Source: Faecalicatena contorta (GTDB taxonomy: Bacteria > Bacillota > Clostridia > Lachnospirales > Lachnospiraceae). Taken from it: a DNA stretch of 64,000 nucleotides. Below are positions 48,900-58,993 of this stretch, piece by piece. A model generated the notes under the pieces. It was given only the letters and a program-made list of their open reading frames with translations, was not told the DNA's origin and searched no databases. Every line of letters begins with the position of its first letter. Position 1 is the first letter of the stretch. Where the stretch lies: contig NZ_QGDS01000008.1 of assembly GCF_003149105.1 (NCBI RefSeq), positions 62,001 to 126,000 on the forward strand. The letters run 5' to 3'. A program made the translations under genes and the position numbers.

Positions 48900-50720
48900 T
48901 TGAACAACAAAAAGTATAAAAACGCAGGCGGTGCCACGTTCCTTACATTTATTGTAATTGTTTTCCTTACACTCTGGCTGGCAAACAGAATGCAGGTCAG
49001 AGATCAGGAAATGACATACCAAAGCTTTGTACAGGAAGTGCAGAGTGATAATATTCAGGAAGCGACAATAAAACAGAATAAGGCAGTTCCTACAGGAGTT
49101 ATAACGGTGACGCTGAAAGAAGACGGAACTGTAAAACAAGTAAATGTATCAGATGTAAAAGAGGCACAGGTGCTTCTGGATGAGCATGGAATCGATTATA
49201 AGATGCCGAATGTCCCAGAAGATTCGTGGCTCACGAATATCCTGATGCCGCTGGTTATTACACTCCTGGGCATCACGCTGATATTTATGTTTATGAACCG
49301 CCAGGGAGGCGGTGCTAATACAAAGGCTATGAACTTTGGCAAGAGCCGTGCGAAGATGAGTACAGAGACAGATAAAAAGGTAACCTTTGCGGAAGTGGCG
49401 GGGTTAAAGGAAGAAAAAGAAGAACTGGAAGAAATCGTAGATTTTCTCAAATCACCTAAGAAATATATCCAGGTGGGAGCGAGAATTCCGAAAGGTGTGC
49501 TGCTTGAGGGGCCTCCGGGAACTGGTAAGACCTTGCTTGCAAAGGCTGTTGCAGGGGAAGCAGGCGTTCCTTTTTTTAGTATTTCCGGTTCCGACTTCGT
49601 AGAGATGTTTGTCGGTGTGGGAGCGTCCCGTGTCCGTGATTTGTTCCAGGATGCAAAGAAGAATGCCCCATGTATTATTTTTATTGATGAAATTGATGCA
49701 GTTGCCAGGCGCAGAGGAAGCGGCCTTGGCGGAGGACATGACGAGAGAGAGCAGACCTTGAACCAGCTTCTTGTAGAGATGGACGGTTTTGGGGTGAATG
49801 AAGGCATTATTGTCATGGCGGCGACGAACAGGAAGGATATTCTGGACCCTGCTATTTTAAGGCCGGGACGTTTTGATAGAAATGTTATTGTAGGCAGGCC
49901 TGACGTAGGCGGCCGGGAAGAAATCCTGAAAGTTCATGCGAGAAATAAACCGCTGGGTGATGACGTAGATTTAAAGCAGATAGCCCAGACTACAGCAGGC
50001 TTCACCGGAGCGGATCTGGAGAATCTTTTGAATGAAGCAGCGATTTTAGCTGCAAAGGAAGGGCGTGTATATCTGGAACAGGCCGATATCCGCCATGCAT
50101 TTATAAAGGTTGGCATTGGGCCGGAGAAGAAGAGCCGTATTGTATCTGAGAAAGAGCGCAGAATTACAGCTTATCATGAGGCAGGCCATGCTATTTTGTT
50201 CCATGTATTGCCGGATGTGGGACCTGTATACAGTGTTTCTATAGTACCTACCGGAGGAGCAGGGGGCTATACTATGCCTCTTCCGGAAAAAGATGATATG
50301 TTCAATACAAAAGGGCATATGCTTCAGGAAATTACTGTTTCGCTGGGAGGCCGTGCTGCAGAGGAGAAAGTATTCGACGATATTACAACAGGAGCGTCTC
50401 AGGACATTAAACAGGCTACAGCAATTGCCCGTTCTATGATTATGAAGTTTGGTATGTCCGAGCGCCTTGGCCTGATTAATTACGACAATGACAGTGATGA
50501 AGTATTTATAGGGCGTGATTTTGGCCATACATCAAGAGGGTATGGAGAAAAAGTGGCAAGTACAATTGATGAAGAAATTAAACGTATTATAGATGAGTGC
50601 TATCTGAAAGCAAAGTCTATCTTATTAGAATATCAGTCCGTTCTTCAGGCATGTGCGGAATTATTGTTAGAAAAAGAGAAGATTACGAGAAGTGAATTTG
50701 AAGCACTGTTCGAAGAGTAA
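48900..50720 (+). CDS. ftsH: ATP-dependent zinc metalloprotease FtsH
   Basis: A 606-residue membrane protease with a TTG start at 48900 supported by GGAAGGAG eight bases before. Two membrane helices (about 10-28 and 112-132) flank a small outer domain. The AAA domain has Walker [12 protein letters not shown], Walker [11 protein letters not shown] and the SRH with RPGRFDR; the protease domain has the zinc site HEAGH near 426 and a downstream Asp. It degrades membrane and regulatory proteins, including sporulation factors in Bacillus. It ends the cluster. Confidence 0.96.
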   Translation: MNNKKYKNAGGATFLTFIVIVFLTLWLANRMQVRDQEMTYQSFVQEVQSDNIQEATIKQNKAVPTGVITVTLKEDGTVKQVNVSDVKEAQVLLDEHGIDYKMPNVPEDSWLTNILMPLVITLLGITLIFMFMNRQGGGANTKAMNFGKSRAKMSTETDKKVTFAEVAGLKEEKEELEEIVDFLKSPKKYIQVGARIPKGVLLEGPPGTGKTLLAKAVAGEAGVPFFSISGSDFVEMFVGVGASRVRDLFQDAKKNAPCIIFIDEIDAVARRRGSGLGGGHDEREQTLNQLLVEMDGFGVNEGIIVMAATNRKDILDPAILRPGRFDRNVIVGRPDVGGREEILKVHARNKPLGDDVDLKQIAQTTAGFTGADLENLLNEAAILAAKEGRVYLEQADIRHAFIKVGIGPEKKSRIVSEKERRITAYHEAGHAILFHVLPDVGPVYSVSIVPTGGAGGYTMPLPEKDDMFNTKGHMLQEITVSLGGRAAEEKVFDDITTGASQDIKQATAIARSMIMKFGMSERLGLINYDNDSDEVFIGRDFGHTSRGYGEKVASTIDEEIKRIIDECYLKAKSILLEYQSVLQACAELLLEKEKITRSEFEALFEE

Positions 50721-50778
50721 ATGAGAATGGGGCAAGTACTTTCAAGGTGGGAGAGACTTGCCCCAAAGGAGGCTTTTT

Positions 50779-52824
50779 ATGAATAAGGACGCACTATTTA
50801 GTGATGGAACGTCCAGCTATGTGATTCCCGCGGAACCGGAAGAGCATGAGAAAGTACGGCTGCGGTTCCGTACAGCAAAAGGTGATGCAGATGAGGTGTT
50901 TCTCTCCACTGGGACGGGTAAGTATCAGATGGAGAAGGCATACGACTTAGGAGAGTTTGACTATTATGAGATAGAGTGGCAGTTGGGAACGGAACCATTT
51001 TCTTACTGTTTTGAAATCAAGGCAGGTGAGGAAGTATGTTATTATAACCGCTGCGGTGCTGCAAGGGAAATCCTGGATGTTTATATGTTTATTATTGTTC
51101 CGGGCTTTTCTACGCCGGACTGGGCAAAGGGCGCCGTTATGTATCAGATATTTGTAGACCGGTTTTATAACGGTGACACGTCCAATGATGTAGAAGACCG
51201 GGAGTATATTTACATAGGAGAACCCTGTCAGAAGGTAAAGGACTGGAGCCAGCCGCCGGCACCCGTGGATATCCGCAGATTTTATGGCGGGGACCTGCAG
51301 GGGGTCATGGATAAGCTGGATTATCTTGAAGAATTAGGAGTAGAGGTGGTTTACTTCAACCCTCTGTTTGTTTCTCCTTCTAATCATAAATATGATATAC
51401 AGGATTATGACTATATTGATCCGCACTATGGGAAAATCGTAGAGGATGGTGGGGACACTCTTCTTGAGCGGGAGACGGATAATATTGCAGCCACTAAGTA
51501 TCAGAAACGGACCGGTGCGAAGGCAAATCTCGAGGCCAGCAACGAGTTGTTTATCAAATTGGTGGAGGCGATGCACAGCCGGGGAATGCGTGTCATCTTA
51601 GACGGAGTATTTAATCATTGTGGTTCTTTTAATAAATGGATGGACAGGGAACGAATTTATGAGCAGCAGGAGGACTATGCAAAAGGCGCGTTTGTCAGTG
51701 CAGAAAGTCCATACCGCAGCTTCTTTCATTTTTTTAATGAAAGTGAATCCGCATGGCCGTATAATTACCAGTATGATGGATGGTGGGGGCATGATACGCT
51801 TCCCAAATTAAATTATGAGGAGTCTCCTTTGCTGGTACAGTATATTATGAGTATTGGTAAAAAATGGGTGTCACCGCCCTTCAACGTGGATGGGTGGCGC
51901 CTGGATGTGGCGGCAGATTTAGGTTACAGCAATGAGTATAACCATATGTTTTGGAAGCGCTTCAGAAAAGAAGTGAAGGAGGCAAATCCGGATGCACTGA
52001 TTCTGGCTGAGCACTACGGAGATCCTACCGAGTGGCTGCGGGGGAATGAATGGGACAGTATCATGAACTATGATGCATTCATGGAACCGGTAACCTGGTT
52101 TTTAACCGGAATGGAAAAGCATAGTGATGAGCGGCGTACAGACCTTTGGGGAAATGCAGACAACTTTGTAAATACAATGAATCATTTTATGGCGACTATG
52201 CTTACACCATCTCTCCAGGTAGCAATGAATGAATTATCCAACCATGACCATTCACGCTTTCTCACTCGTACAAACCATATTGTAGGACGGGTAGGACAAT
52301 TAGGGTATAAGGCAGCGGAAGAAGGCATAAACAAGGCTGTTATGCGTGAGGCTGTTGTGATTCAGATGACCTGGGTGGGAGCACCTACCTTATATTATGG
52401 AGATGAAGTTGGCTTATGCGGCTTTACGGACCCGGACAACCGCAGAACATATCCGTGGGACAGCGGGGATGAAGAAATGCTGAAGTTTCATAAAGAGATT
52501 ATTCATCTCCATAAAAATGAGGCACCTTTAAAAACTGGTTCTCTGAGGATGCTTTATTGGAGGAAGAATATCCTGGCATATGGCAGATTTCAGGGGGACG
52601 AACAAATTATAGTAGTATTAAACAACAGTAAGGATTTAGAAGAAGTCACAATACCTGTGTGGCTGGCAGAAGTACCTGTGACGGGACGTATGGAACGCCT
52701 GCTTTACTCTTATGAGGAAGGATATACGATGGAACCTGATGAGTATCTTGTTATAAATGGAGAAGTTGTGTTGAATATAGGACGGCATTCCGCTATTGTG
52801 ATGAGGACGAAAAAAGAAGAATAG
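50779..52824 (+). CDS. GH13 alpha-glycosidase (cyclomaltodextrinase/neopullulanase type)
   Basis: A 681-residue intracellular GH13 enzyme; ATG 50779 follows AAAGGAGG. An N-terminal starch-binding-like domain (residues 1-130) precedes the barrel. The four conserved regions appear as DGVFNHCG, GWRLDVAADLGY (nucleophile Asp near 376), ILAEHYGDP (acid/base Glu near 410) and LSNHDHSR. The Gln/Asn-rich MYQIFVDRFYNGD start of the barrel is typical of maltogenic amylase/neopullulanase. There is no signal peptide, so it would cleave imported maltodextrins. Confidence 0.88.
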   Translation: MNKDALFSDGTSSYVIPAEPEEHEKVRLRFRTAKGDADEVFLSTGTGKYQMEKAYDLGEFDYYEIEWQLGTEPFSYCFEIKAGEEVCYYNRCGAAREILDVYMFIIVPGFSTPDWAKGAVMYQIFVDRFYNGDTSNDVEDREYIYIGEPCQKVKDWSQPPAPVDIRRFYGGDLQGVMDKLDYLEELGVEVVYFNPLFVSPSNHKYDIQDYDYIDPHYGKIVEDGGDTLLERETDNIAATKYQKRTGAKANLEASNELFIKLVEAMHSRGMRVILDGVFNHCGSFNKWMDRERIYEQQEDYAKGAFVSAESPYRSFFHFFNESESAWPYNYQYDGWWGHDTLPKLNYEESPLLVQYIMSIGKKWVSPPFNVDGWRLDVAADLGYSNEYNHMFWKRFRKEVKEANPDALILAEHYGDPTEWLRGNEWDSIMNYDAFMEPVTWFLTGMEKHSDERRTDLWGNADNFVNTMNHFMATMLTPSLQVAMNELSNHDHSRFLTRTNHIVGRVGQLGYKAAEEGINKAVMREAVVIQMTWVGAPTLYYGDEVGLCGFTDPDNRRTYPWDSGDEEMLKFHKEIIHLHKNEAPLKTGSLRMLYWRKNILAYGRFQGDEQIIVVLNNSKDLEEVTIPVWLAEVPVTGRMERLLYSYEEGYTMEPDEYLVINGEVVLNIGRHSAIVMRTKKEE

Positions 52825-52838
52825 AACAAAATAGAGAG

Positions 52839-52884
52839 AATCTCTCAGATTAGTGATAGTATCACAGTCTGAGAGATTTTTTTG
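52839..52884 (+). terminator. Terminator after the GH13 gene
   Basis: AATCTCTCAGA pairs with TCTGAGAGATT, with an inner TGATA/TATCA stem, followed by TTTTTTTGT. Confidence 0.85.
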
Positions 52885-53020
52885 TACAATTAGGAAGCTG
52901 CATAAACATCTCTAAAAAAATCCCCATTCTCCTTCTAAAAAAATCTGCCTTTTGAAAACCTCTCTAATTTATTATACTCAACCTATAAAAATCATAATAA
53001 AAATGGAGGTAAAAAAAATT

Positions 53021-54067
53021 ATGAAAAAACGAGTAAGTATTTTATTGGCACTTGTAATGCTGGCAACAATGTTTGCCGGATGTGCTGATAAAAAAAGTGA
53101 AGAAAGTACCAGCACAAGTACCAGCAGCGGCAGTGAGGGTGGAAGTAAGACAATAGCACTTTGTACAGAAGACCTGGAAACTGAATTCTGGGTTGCTGCA
53201 CATAAGGCGATTGTAGATACCTTGGAAGAACAGGGCATCAAGGTAATTGAGACAAACTGCCAGGGCGATGCCAACAAACAGTTGGAGCAGGTAAAAGATG
53301 TCATTACACAGAAGGTAGATGGAATTATTGTTATTCCTAAAGATGGTGATACAGCAGTTGCAGTTACAAAGGAAGCAAATAATGCTGATATTCCGATTGT
53401 TATCTTTAACAGGCCGCCAACAAGTGATGAAGGTGCAAATATTACCGTAGTCTGTGATAATGCGACGGTTGCAGAAGCGTGTGTGGACTATATGGTTGAG
53501 GAAGCACAAAAGAAATTTGATAAAACAGGCAAAAAGCTGACCCCGCTTATTATGGTAGGGGATCTTGGAGATCCTAATGCGATTGCACGTAAAGAAGGAT
53601 TTTATGCCGCAATTGAAAAGAAACCGGAACTCTTTAATAAGGTAATTGAAGTTCCCACAGAATGGGATGCGGCAACAGCCCTTGCAAATCTGCAGAGTGC
53701 GGTACAGGCAAATCCAGATGTTGATTTCTTATTTACATCGTCTGACTTCCTGTTCCCGACAATTCAATCTGTACTTGAACCACTGGGAAAATGGGTAAAG
53801 GTTGGTGAAGAAGGACATGTAATCATGGGAGGCCTTGACGGAGACGCAACTGCCGGAGAATTGATTGATGAAGGTATCATTGAAGGAACGGGAGTTCAGG
53901 ATGTATATAATGAGGCTGATCTGGCAATCAGCGGGATCTTAGATGCAATTGAAGCAGGCGAAACACAGCCGGATGAAATTCGTGAAGATCCAGGGTTTGC
54001 GCTTACACAAGGCAATCTTAAAGAAAAAAGAATGGACATGTGGGGAAATATTTTAAGAGAACAATAA
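53021..54067 (+). CDS. Sugar ABC transporter substrate-binding lipoprotein
   Basis: A 348-residue Peripla_BP_4/RbsB-type binding protein. ATG 53021 lies behind GGAGG; the earlier in-frame start at 52952 would bury the signal. The signal peptide ends in a lipobox (LATMFAGC, Cys21), then a Ser/Thr linker. The ligand fold starts at KTIALCTEDLETEFWVAAHK and includes DGIIVIPKDGDTAVAVTKEA and IMGGLDGDATAGELIDEG. The ligand is a pentose, hexose or related sugar. The three transporter genes follow on the same strand. Confidence 0.9.
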   Translation: MKKRVSILLALVMLATMFAGCADKKSEESTSTSTSSGSEGGSKTIALCTEDLETEFWVAAHKAIVDTLEEQGIKVIETNCQGDANKQLEQVKDVITQKVDGIIVIPKDGDTAVAVTKEANNADIPIVIFNRPPTSDEGANITVVCDNATVAEACVDYMVEEAQKKFDKTGKKLTPLIMVGDLGDPNAIARKEGFYAAIEKKPELFNKVIEVPTEWDAATALANLQSAVQANPDVDFLFTSSDFLFPTIQSVLEPLGKWVKVGEEGHVIMGGLDGDATAGELIDEGIIEGTGVQDVYNEADLAISGILDAIEAGETQPDEIREDPGFALTQGNLKEKRMDMWGNILREQ

Positions 54068-54186
54068 AAGCCAGGAGCTGCCGTAAAATAGACTTTTCTC
54101 ATCTGATATTGTATATATGCTTAAAGCAATATTCAGTATAAATGTTCTGTTTTGCGGTGGCTCTCAGCATTAATGGAGGTTATGTT

Positions 54187-55284
54187 ATGAGTGCATTAAA
54201 ATCTGAAACATATAGACAAAAAAAGCCGGCAAAGCAGGTGATACAGCGGATATTCTTATCTGAATATTTTATATTGATTATGAGTTTGATTTACTTTGTC
54301 TGTGTGATTCCCTTTGCACCTAGAATTATTTCGCAAAGCAATTTATTAAATTTATTATCAAATCTATGGCCGCTGCTGGTTATTGCAATTGGGCAGACTT
54401 TTGTACTGCTCCTTGGTGGAATTGATTTATCTCAGGTGTCAATCATAGGAGTAACCAGTGTAATAGGCACAGCTTTAATGAGCAATTCCTTTGACCCTGC
54501 AATTTTTGAAGGAACGCCGCTTTGGGGATGGCTGATTAATGAAAATGGAGGTCCCCTTGCGGGCAGCGCGGCATCAGTGCCTGTCAGTATATTGGTGATG
54601 CTAATAATAGGGACGCTGATTGGATTATTTAATGGATTCTTTGTTGCAAGATTCAAAATGCCTCCATTCATGGTTACGTTAGTAACACAGATGTTTTTGC
54701 TGTCCTTTGCAATCTACCTTACACAGTCAAGAAATATCATGGGATTACCGGAAAGCTTTTCAGCATTTGGGACAAAATCTCTGGGATTCATACCCTATGC
54801 GGCTATTTTTGTGGTTTTAATAGCACTGGGGGCGCATTTTATCCTGGCAAAAATGGTGCTTGGAAAATGGATATATGCAAGCGGGGAAAATGAAGTCGCA
54901 AGTGTTGTTTCCGGGGTTCCTACGAAAAAAGTAACCTTATTTTGTTATGCAATGAGCGGGTTTTGCGCGGCAGCAGGTTCGGCAATTTATTCTGCAAGAC
55001 TGGGGATGGGAAGACCTACATTAGGTGAAGATATTATGATGGATATTGTTGGCGCCGCGATTATCGGAGGAACAAGTTTATCCGGCGGAAAAGGAAAGGT
55101 AATATGGACTTTGTTTGGTGTATTTTTCTTTACGCTGCTGTTTAATACATTAAATCTGTTTAATTTGTCATACTTCACAATCAATATTGTGAAAGGACTT
55201 GTTATTTTAGCGGCAGCATTCCTTGATGTAATCAGAACAAAATTAATGACTAGAATGTCGATTGTGAATGGGGCAGGTGTTTAA
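54187..55284 (+). CDS. Sugar ABC transporter permease (RbsC-like)
   Basis: A 365-residue membrane protein. ATG 54187 is selected because TGGAGG lies seven bases in front; the upstream start at 54142 has none. It has about nine hydrophobic helices and the permease signature IGQTFVLLLGGIDLSQVSII, then the cytoplasmic loop ASGENEVASVVSGVPTKKVT and ISGGTSLSGGKGKV-like IIGGTSLSGGKGKVIWTLFG. It is one of two non-identical permeases flanking the ATPase gene, so the transporter may be a heterodimer. Confidence 0.9.
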   Translation: MSALKSETYRQKKPAKQVIQRIFLSEYFILIMSLIYFVCVIPFAPRIISQSNLLNLLSNLWPLLVIAIGQTFVLLLGGIDLSQVSIIGVTSVIGTALMSNSFDPAIFEGTPLWGWLINENGGPLAGSAASVPVSILVMLIIGTLIGLFNGFFVARFKMPPFMVTLVTQMFLLSFAIYLTQSRNIMGLPESFSAFGTKSLGFIPYAAIFVVLIALGAHFILAKMVLGKWIYASGENEVASVVSGVPTKKVTLFCYAMSGFCAAAGSAIYSARLGMGRPTLGEDIMMDIVGAAIIGGTSLSGGKGKVIWTLFGVFFFTLLFNTLNLFNLSYFTINIVKGLVILAAAFLDVIRTKLMTRMSIVNGAGV

Positions 55285-55285
55285 T

Positions 55286-56821
55286 ATGAGTGAATATGTA
55301 TTAGAATTACGGCACATAGCGAAAAGCTTTTTCGGGATTCCGGCATTAAAAGATGTCACGTGGGGGTTAAAAAAAGGTGAATTGCTGAGTTTAATTGGAG
55401 AAAATGGTGCCGGAAAGTCGACCATGATGAATATTGTAGGAGGAATATTACCGGCAGACAGCGGTGAACTGTATATAAACGGAGAACTATACAGGCCCGC
55501 GCAGCCATCTGATGCAAAAAAGGCTGGCATTGCATTTATACATCAGGAGCTGAATTTGTTTACCAATCTTAGCATCAATGACAATGTGTTTATCGATTCA
55601 TTTCCCAGAATAGGGATTCTGCCTCTTATCAAAAAAAGTGAAATGAGCAGAAGGGTGAAGAAGGCTTTGGAAGCAGTGGACCTTCACGTTTCACCGGATA
55701 CGATTGTTGAAAAATTATCACCTGGAGAACGCCAGCTGGTGGAAATTGCGAAGGCACTATCCTCTGATCCCCAGATTTTGATTTTTGATGAACCAACGAC
55801 TTCTTTGACTAATAAGGAGACAGAGAAATTGTTTGGGATTATTGACAAGTTAAGGGAAGAAGGAAAATCCATTATTTATATCTCTCATATCTTAGCAGAT
55901 GTAGAAAGGCTGTCAGACCAAATTATTGTTTTGCGTGACGGCTGTATCACGGATGAGGATAAAAAAGAAAATTACACAATTGACAGAATGATTCAATCCA
56001 TGATTGGCAGGGAAATCAGCCAATTATATCCCACTAAGACGAATAAACCGTCAAAAGAGACTGCACTAAGTGTAAAGGGTCTGTCTCAGAGTGGAATTGT
56101 ACATAATATTAATATGGACATACATAAGGGCGAAGTCGTGGGAATGTTTGGGTTAATGGGGTCAGGGCGAAGCGAACTGGCAAGGATTATATATGGATTG
56201 GACCCCTATGAAGCCGGGGAAATAATCATTAACGGGGAAAAGGTAGAAAAACATAACCCTCAGAAAGCGATTGAACATAAAATAGCATTTGTGACAGAAA
56301 ACAGGCGGGAAGAAGGATTATTGATGGAGTTTTCTATTTTAGATAATTTATCATTGGTTTCTGTACCCTCCAGTGCAAAAGGAAAACTCAAGATCGTCAA
56401 TGATGAATGTGTTAAAAATAAAGCGGAGGCCATTGTAAATAAACTAAAGGTGAAATGCCCGCCTATTGAGAATAATCCGGCAAAAAGCATGAGCGGCGGG
56501 AACCAGCAGAAGGTGGTTATCGGAAAGTGGCTGCTCACTGACCCGGAAGTTTTTATTGTGGATGAGCCAACAAGAGGAATTGACGTAGGCGCAAAATATG
56601 AAGTATACAATATCATTAATCAGCTGGCAACGGATGAAAAAGCTGTATGGGTAATATCTTCTGAGCTTGAAGAATTAATGGGGATTTGTGACAAAATATT
56701 GGTTATGGGAAACGGAGAAATTCATGGGGAACTTGCAAGAGAAGAGTTCGACAAAGAAAATATTCTGAAAGCGGCATTTAACCAGACAGTTGAAGATAAG
56801 GCAGAAAAGGAGGTAAGATAA
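55286..56821 (+). CDS. Sugar ABC transporter ATPase, duplicated domains (RbsA-like)
   Basis: A 511-residue protein with two ABC domains fused, as in RbsA/MglA. ATG 55286 follows the permease stop by one base; a start at 55268 would overlap. The first domain has Walker A GENGAGKSTMMNIVGG, signature LSPGERQLVEIAKAL and Walker B ILIFDEPTT. The second has GLMGSGRSELARIIYG, signature MSGGNQQKVVIGKWL and VFIVDEPTRGIDVGAK. The weaker second Walker A (GSGRSE) is normal for the family. It powers the two neighbouring permeases. Confidence 0.95.
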   Translation: MSEYVLELRHIAKSFFGIPALKDVTWGLKKGELLSLIGENGAGKSTMMNIVGGILPADSGELYINGELYRPAQPSDAKKAGIAFIHQELNLFTNLSINDNVFIDSFPRIGILPLIKKSEMSRRVKKALEAVDLHVSPDTIVEKLSPGERQLVEIAKALSSDPQILIFDEPTTSLTNKETEKLFGIIDKLREEGKSIIYISHILADVERLSDQIIVLRDGCITDEDKKENYTIDRMIQSMIGREISQLYPTKTNKPSKETALSVKGLSQSGIVHNINMDIHKGEVVGMFGLMGSGRSELARIIYGLDPYEAGEIIINGEKVEKHNPQKAIEHKIAFVTENRREEGLLMEFSILDNLSLVSVPSSAKGKLKIVNDECVKNKAEAIVNKLKVKCPPIENNPAKSMSGGNQQKVVIGKWLLTDPEVFIVDEPTRGIDVGAKYEVYNIINQLATDEKAVWVISSELEELMGICDKILVMGNGEIHGELAREEFDKENILKAAFNQTVEDKAEKEVR

Positions 56822-57817
56822 ATGATTGGGAATAAGAGTATAAAAATGATTGTTTTAAGGAATATTCCGATTATATTATTTATTGCAATCTTCTTAATAT
56901 TTGGCATTTTTTCGCCTAAATTCATCAGTATGGATTCCTTTAAGAATATTCTGGTATCCTCCTCCTATGTTGGAATCATTGCAATTGGCATTATGTTTGT
57001 ATTATTAACGGGAGGAATTGATTTATCCATAGGATCTGTAATGTATCTGTCGGCAGCCGTTACCGGATTGGCGGTTCAGAAATTACAGGTGCCTACCGTT
57101 TTGGCAATCATCATAGGACTTGGGATGGCGGTTCTGGTTGGTGTGATAAATGCTTTCCTCATTGTTATATTGGATATATTACCATTTATTACAACTCTGG
57201 GCATGATGGTATTTGTAAAAGCAGTTGGACTGCTGATGACGAAGTCTGAATCTGTAAAGCTGCCCAAGGTTATAACCTCAATGGGCTCACAGTCAGTATT
57301 GGGCATCCCCATGCCGATTATTATTTTTGCCATAATTATTTTATTTGGAGTCTTGTTTTTAGGGAAAACAAAGCTTGGCAGACAGATTTATGCCGTAGGA
57401 AATGATGTGGAGGAAGCAAGAAAAGCAGGAATTCATACGAAGAAAGTTCTGTTTACATGTTATGTAATGTCAGCCCTGTTTGCGGGTATTGGAGGAATTA
57501 TATCTGTGGCACAGATTGGGATTGTCAATGCCGCATTCGGGAAAGGGGAAGAGTTCAATGCAATTGCAGCCGCGGTACTGGGCGGAGTAAGCCTTGCCGG
57601 GGGTGTGGGTAAGATATTTCCGGGAGTGGTGCTGGGGGCGGTTATGATTCAGATGATTCAGGCAGGTCTTGTATTCATGCAGATTGACTTGTATAAACAG
57701 CCGCTAATATCTGCAGGAATTATCTTCCTGGCAGTATTCCTTGATAGTATAAGAAGTAAATACATTGCAAAGGCAGAAAAAAGAAACATTAGAAATGAAA
57801 ATAAAGGGCTGCAATAA
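56822..57817 (+). CDS. Sugar ABC transporter permease 2 (RbsC-like)
   Basis: A 331-residue permease starting right after the ATPase stop with AAGGAGG inside that gene. It shows the same family signature (IGIMFVLLTGGIDLSIGSVM) and loop (AVGNDVEEARKAGIHTKKVL) as the first permease but is only moderately similar to it. It also carries AVLGGVSLAGGVGKIFPGVV near the end. It completes the binding protein-permease-ATPase-permease operon. Confidence 0.92.
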   Translation: MIGNKSIKMIVLRNIPIILFIAIFLIFGIFSPKFISMDSFKNILVSSSYVGIIAIGIMFVLLTGGIDLSIGSVMYLSAAVTGLAVQKLQVPTVLAIIIGLGMAVLVGVINAFLIVILDILPFITTLGMMVFVKAVGLLMTKSESVKLPKVITSMGSQSVLGIPMPIIIFAIIILFGVLFLGKTKLGRQIYAVGNDVEEARKAGIHTKKVLFTCYVMSALFAGIGGIISVAQIGIVNAAFGKGEEFNAIAAAVLGGVSLAGGVGKIFPGVVLGAVMIQMIQAGLVFMQIDLYKQPLISAGIIFLAVFLDSIRSKYIAKAEKRNIRNENKGLQ

Positions 57818-57858
57818 AGTTTTGTGTTGCTGAGTCAGCCTTGTATAAGGATAAAGAA

Positions 57859-57971
57859 GGATGCTGCAAAATGCAAATATCTTGAAGCCGGATACCAGAT
57901 TGGGGGATTGTAGTATTTGCAATCCCCCAATTTAATATATGCTTCCTAAGAGAAAAGAATTTTGCAGCATC
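57859..57971. terminator. Bidirectional nested terminator
   Basis: The inner stem ATTGGGGGATTG/CAATCCCCCAAT (57899-57931) sits within an outer pair GATGCTGCAAAAT/ATTTTGCAGCATC (57860-57971). It separates the transporter operon from the convergent binding protein gene and can fold on both strands. Confidence 0.7.
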
Positions 57972-57982
57972 TCCATCTTATA

Positions 57983-58993
57983 TTATTTTAAACCCGGAAA
58001 GTAAGTATGCAGATTGGAACGGTCTACCTTTATTAACCCAGTGTATGTTTTTTCGGGAATGACGTCTGTAATATCTTCAGCCAGGTCTTTGATCTTCAGT
58101 GAAGAATGATTGATGTCATAGAGAAAATTGCCTCCGTAATAAGTGAAGAGAGAACGTTTTTGCCCGATAATAACATCGACTTCTTCGCTGTCAACTAATT
58201 TTAAATTAGCCGGTTCAATATCCATTGCGGTGACTTTGATATCTTTTTCAGGAGCATTATCCCGTATCCCCTGGGCAATACCACAAGCACTGTTACTATT
58301 AAAGCCTGAGAAACCTGCAATGTCGGGATAGGTTTCCAGTACCTGGGCAGTAATGCGGGCTGATTCATCTGAGTTGGCCATATCATCGTATTCTCCTACA
58401 ATCGTAATGTCAGGATAATTTTCAATAACACTGTAGTAACCGGCGAAGGCGGCCTCTGTCGTATCGGCGCCTCCGATTCCCATTATAGCGATTTTACCCT
58501 GCCCTCCAATTAGCTTTACCATGGATTCTGCCTGTGCAACGCCAATATCGTACCAGTTGGAACCTACGAATGCGATTCGGGAAGAGGATTGTACATCCGA
58601 ATCCACAGTGATTACAGGAATTCCTTTTTGAATGGCTTTATTAATTGTAGGAGCAAGACTTTGTTCCATTCCCAGGACCAGTATGCCCGCCGGTTTTTTG
58701 GCAATGGCTTCTTCCAGAGCCTCAATCTGTCCGGTGATATCATATTCCTTGGGCCCCATGATTGTTGTAGTGACATTTTTTTCTTCTCCGAATTTTCGGA
58801 ATGCAGGAATATCATTTTCGGTAAACATAGGGTCTCCGGTCATAGTAGAAACCCAGATATATTCTTCCTTAGAACCTTTGGTCTGAGTGGAACTGATATC
58901 CGGTTTAATCAGGAGATAGAATTGGAACACTATAACTATGAAACTTAATATCAGCAGATACAGTAACATTTTATTTTTATCTAATTGCTTCAT
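57983..58993 (-). CDS. Membrane-anchored sugar-binding protein, sensor type
   Basis: A 336-residue Peripla_BP_4 protein. ATG 58993 is preferred (GGAGGAGG just upstream) over 59032. Instead of a lipobox it has an uncleaved membrane helix (MLLYLLILSFIVIVFQFYLL). The fold begins at KEEYIWVSTMTGDPMFTEND and has AGILVLGMEQSLAPTINKAI and GKIAIMGIGGADTTEAAFAG. It is separate from the transporter's own binding protein and lies by the kinase gene, so a signalling role, as for AraP of the AraPST system, is inferred. Confidence 0.82.
   Translation of the reverse strand: MKQLDKNKMLLYLLILSFIVIVFQFYLLIKPDISSTQTKGSKEEYIWVSTMTGDPMFTENDIPAFRKFGEEKNVTTTIMGPKEYDITGQIEALEEAIAKKPAGILVLGMEQSLAPTINKAIQKGIPVITVDSDVQSSSRIAFVGSNWYDIGVAQAESMVKLIGGQGKIAIMGIGGADTTEAAFAGYYSVIENYPDITIVGEYDDMANSDESARITAQVLETYPDIAGFSGFNSNSACGIAQGIRDNAPEKDIKVTAMDIEPANLKLVDSEEVDVIIGQKRSLFTYYGGNFLYDINHSSLKIKDLAEDITDVIPEKTYTGLIKVDRSNLHTYFPGLK

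Noticed and set aside
58143..58948. Plus-strand frames opposite the 57983-58993 gene
   Set aside because: Shadow frames of a clear Peripla_BP_4 gene on the minus strand, without start signals.
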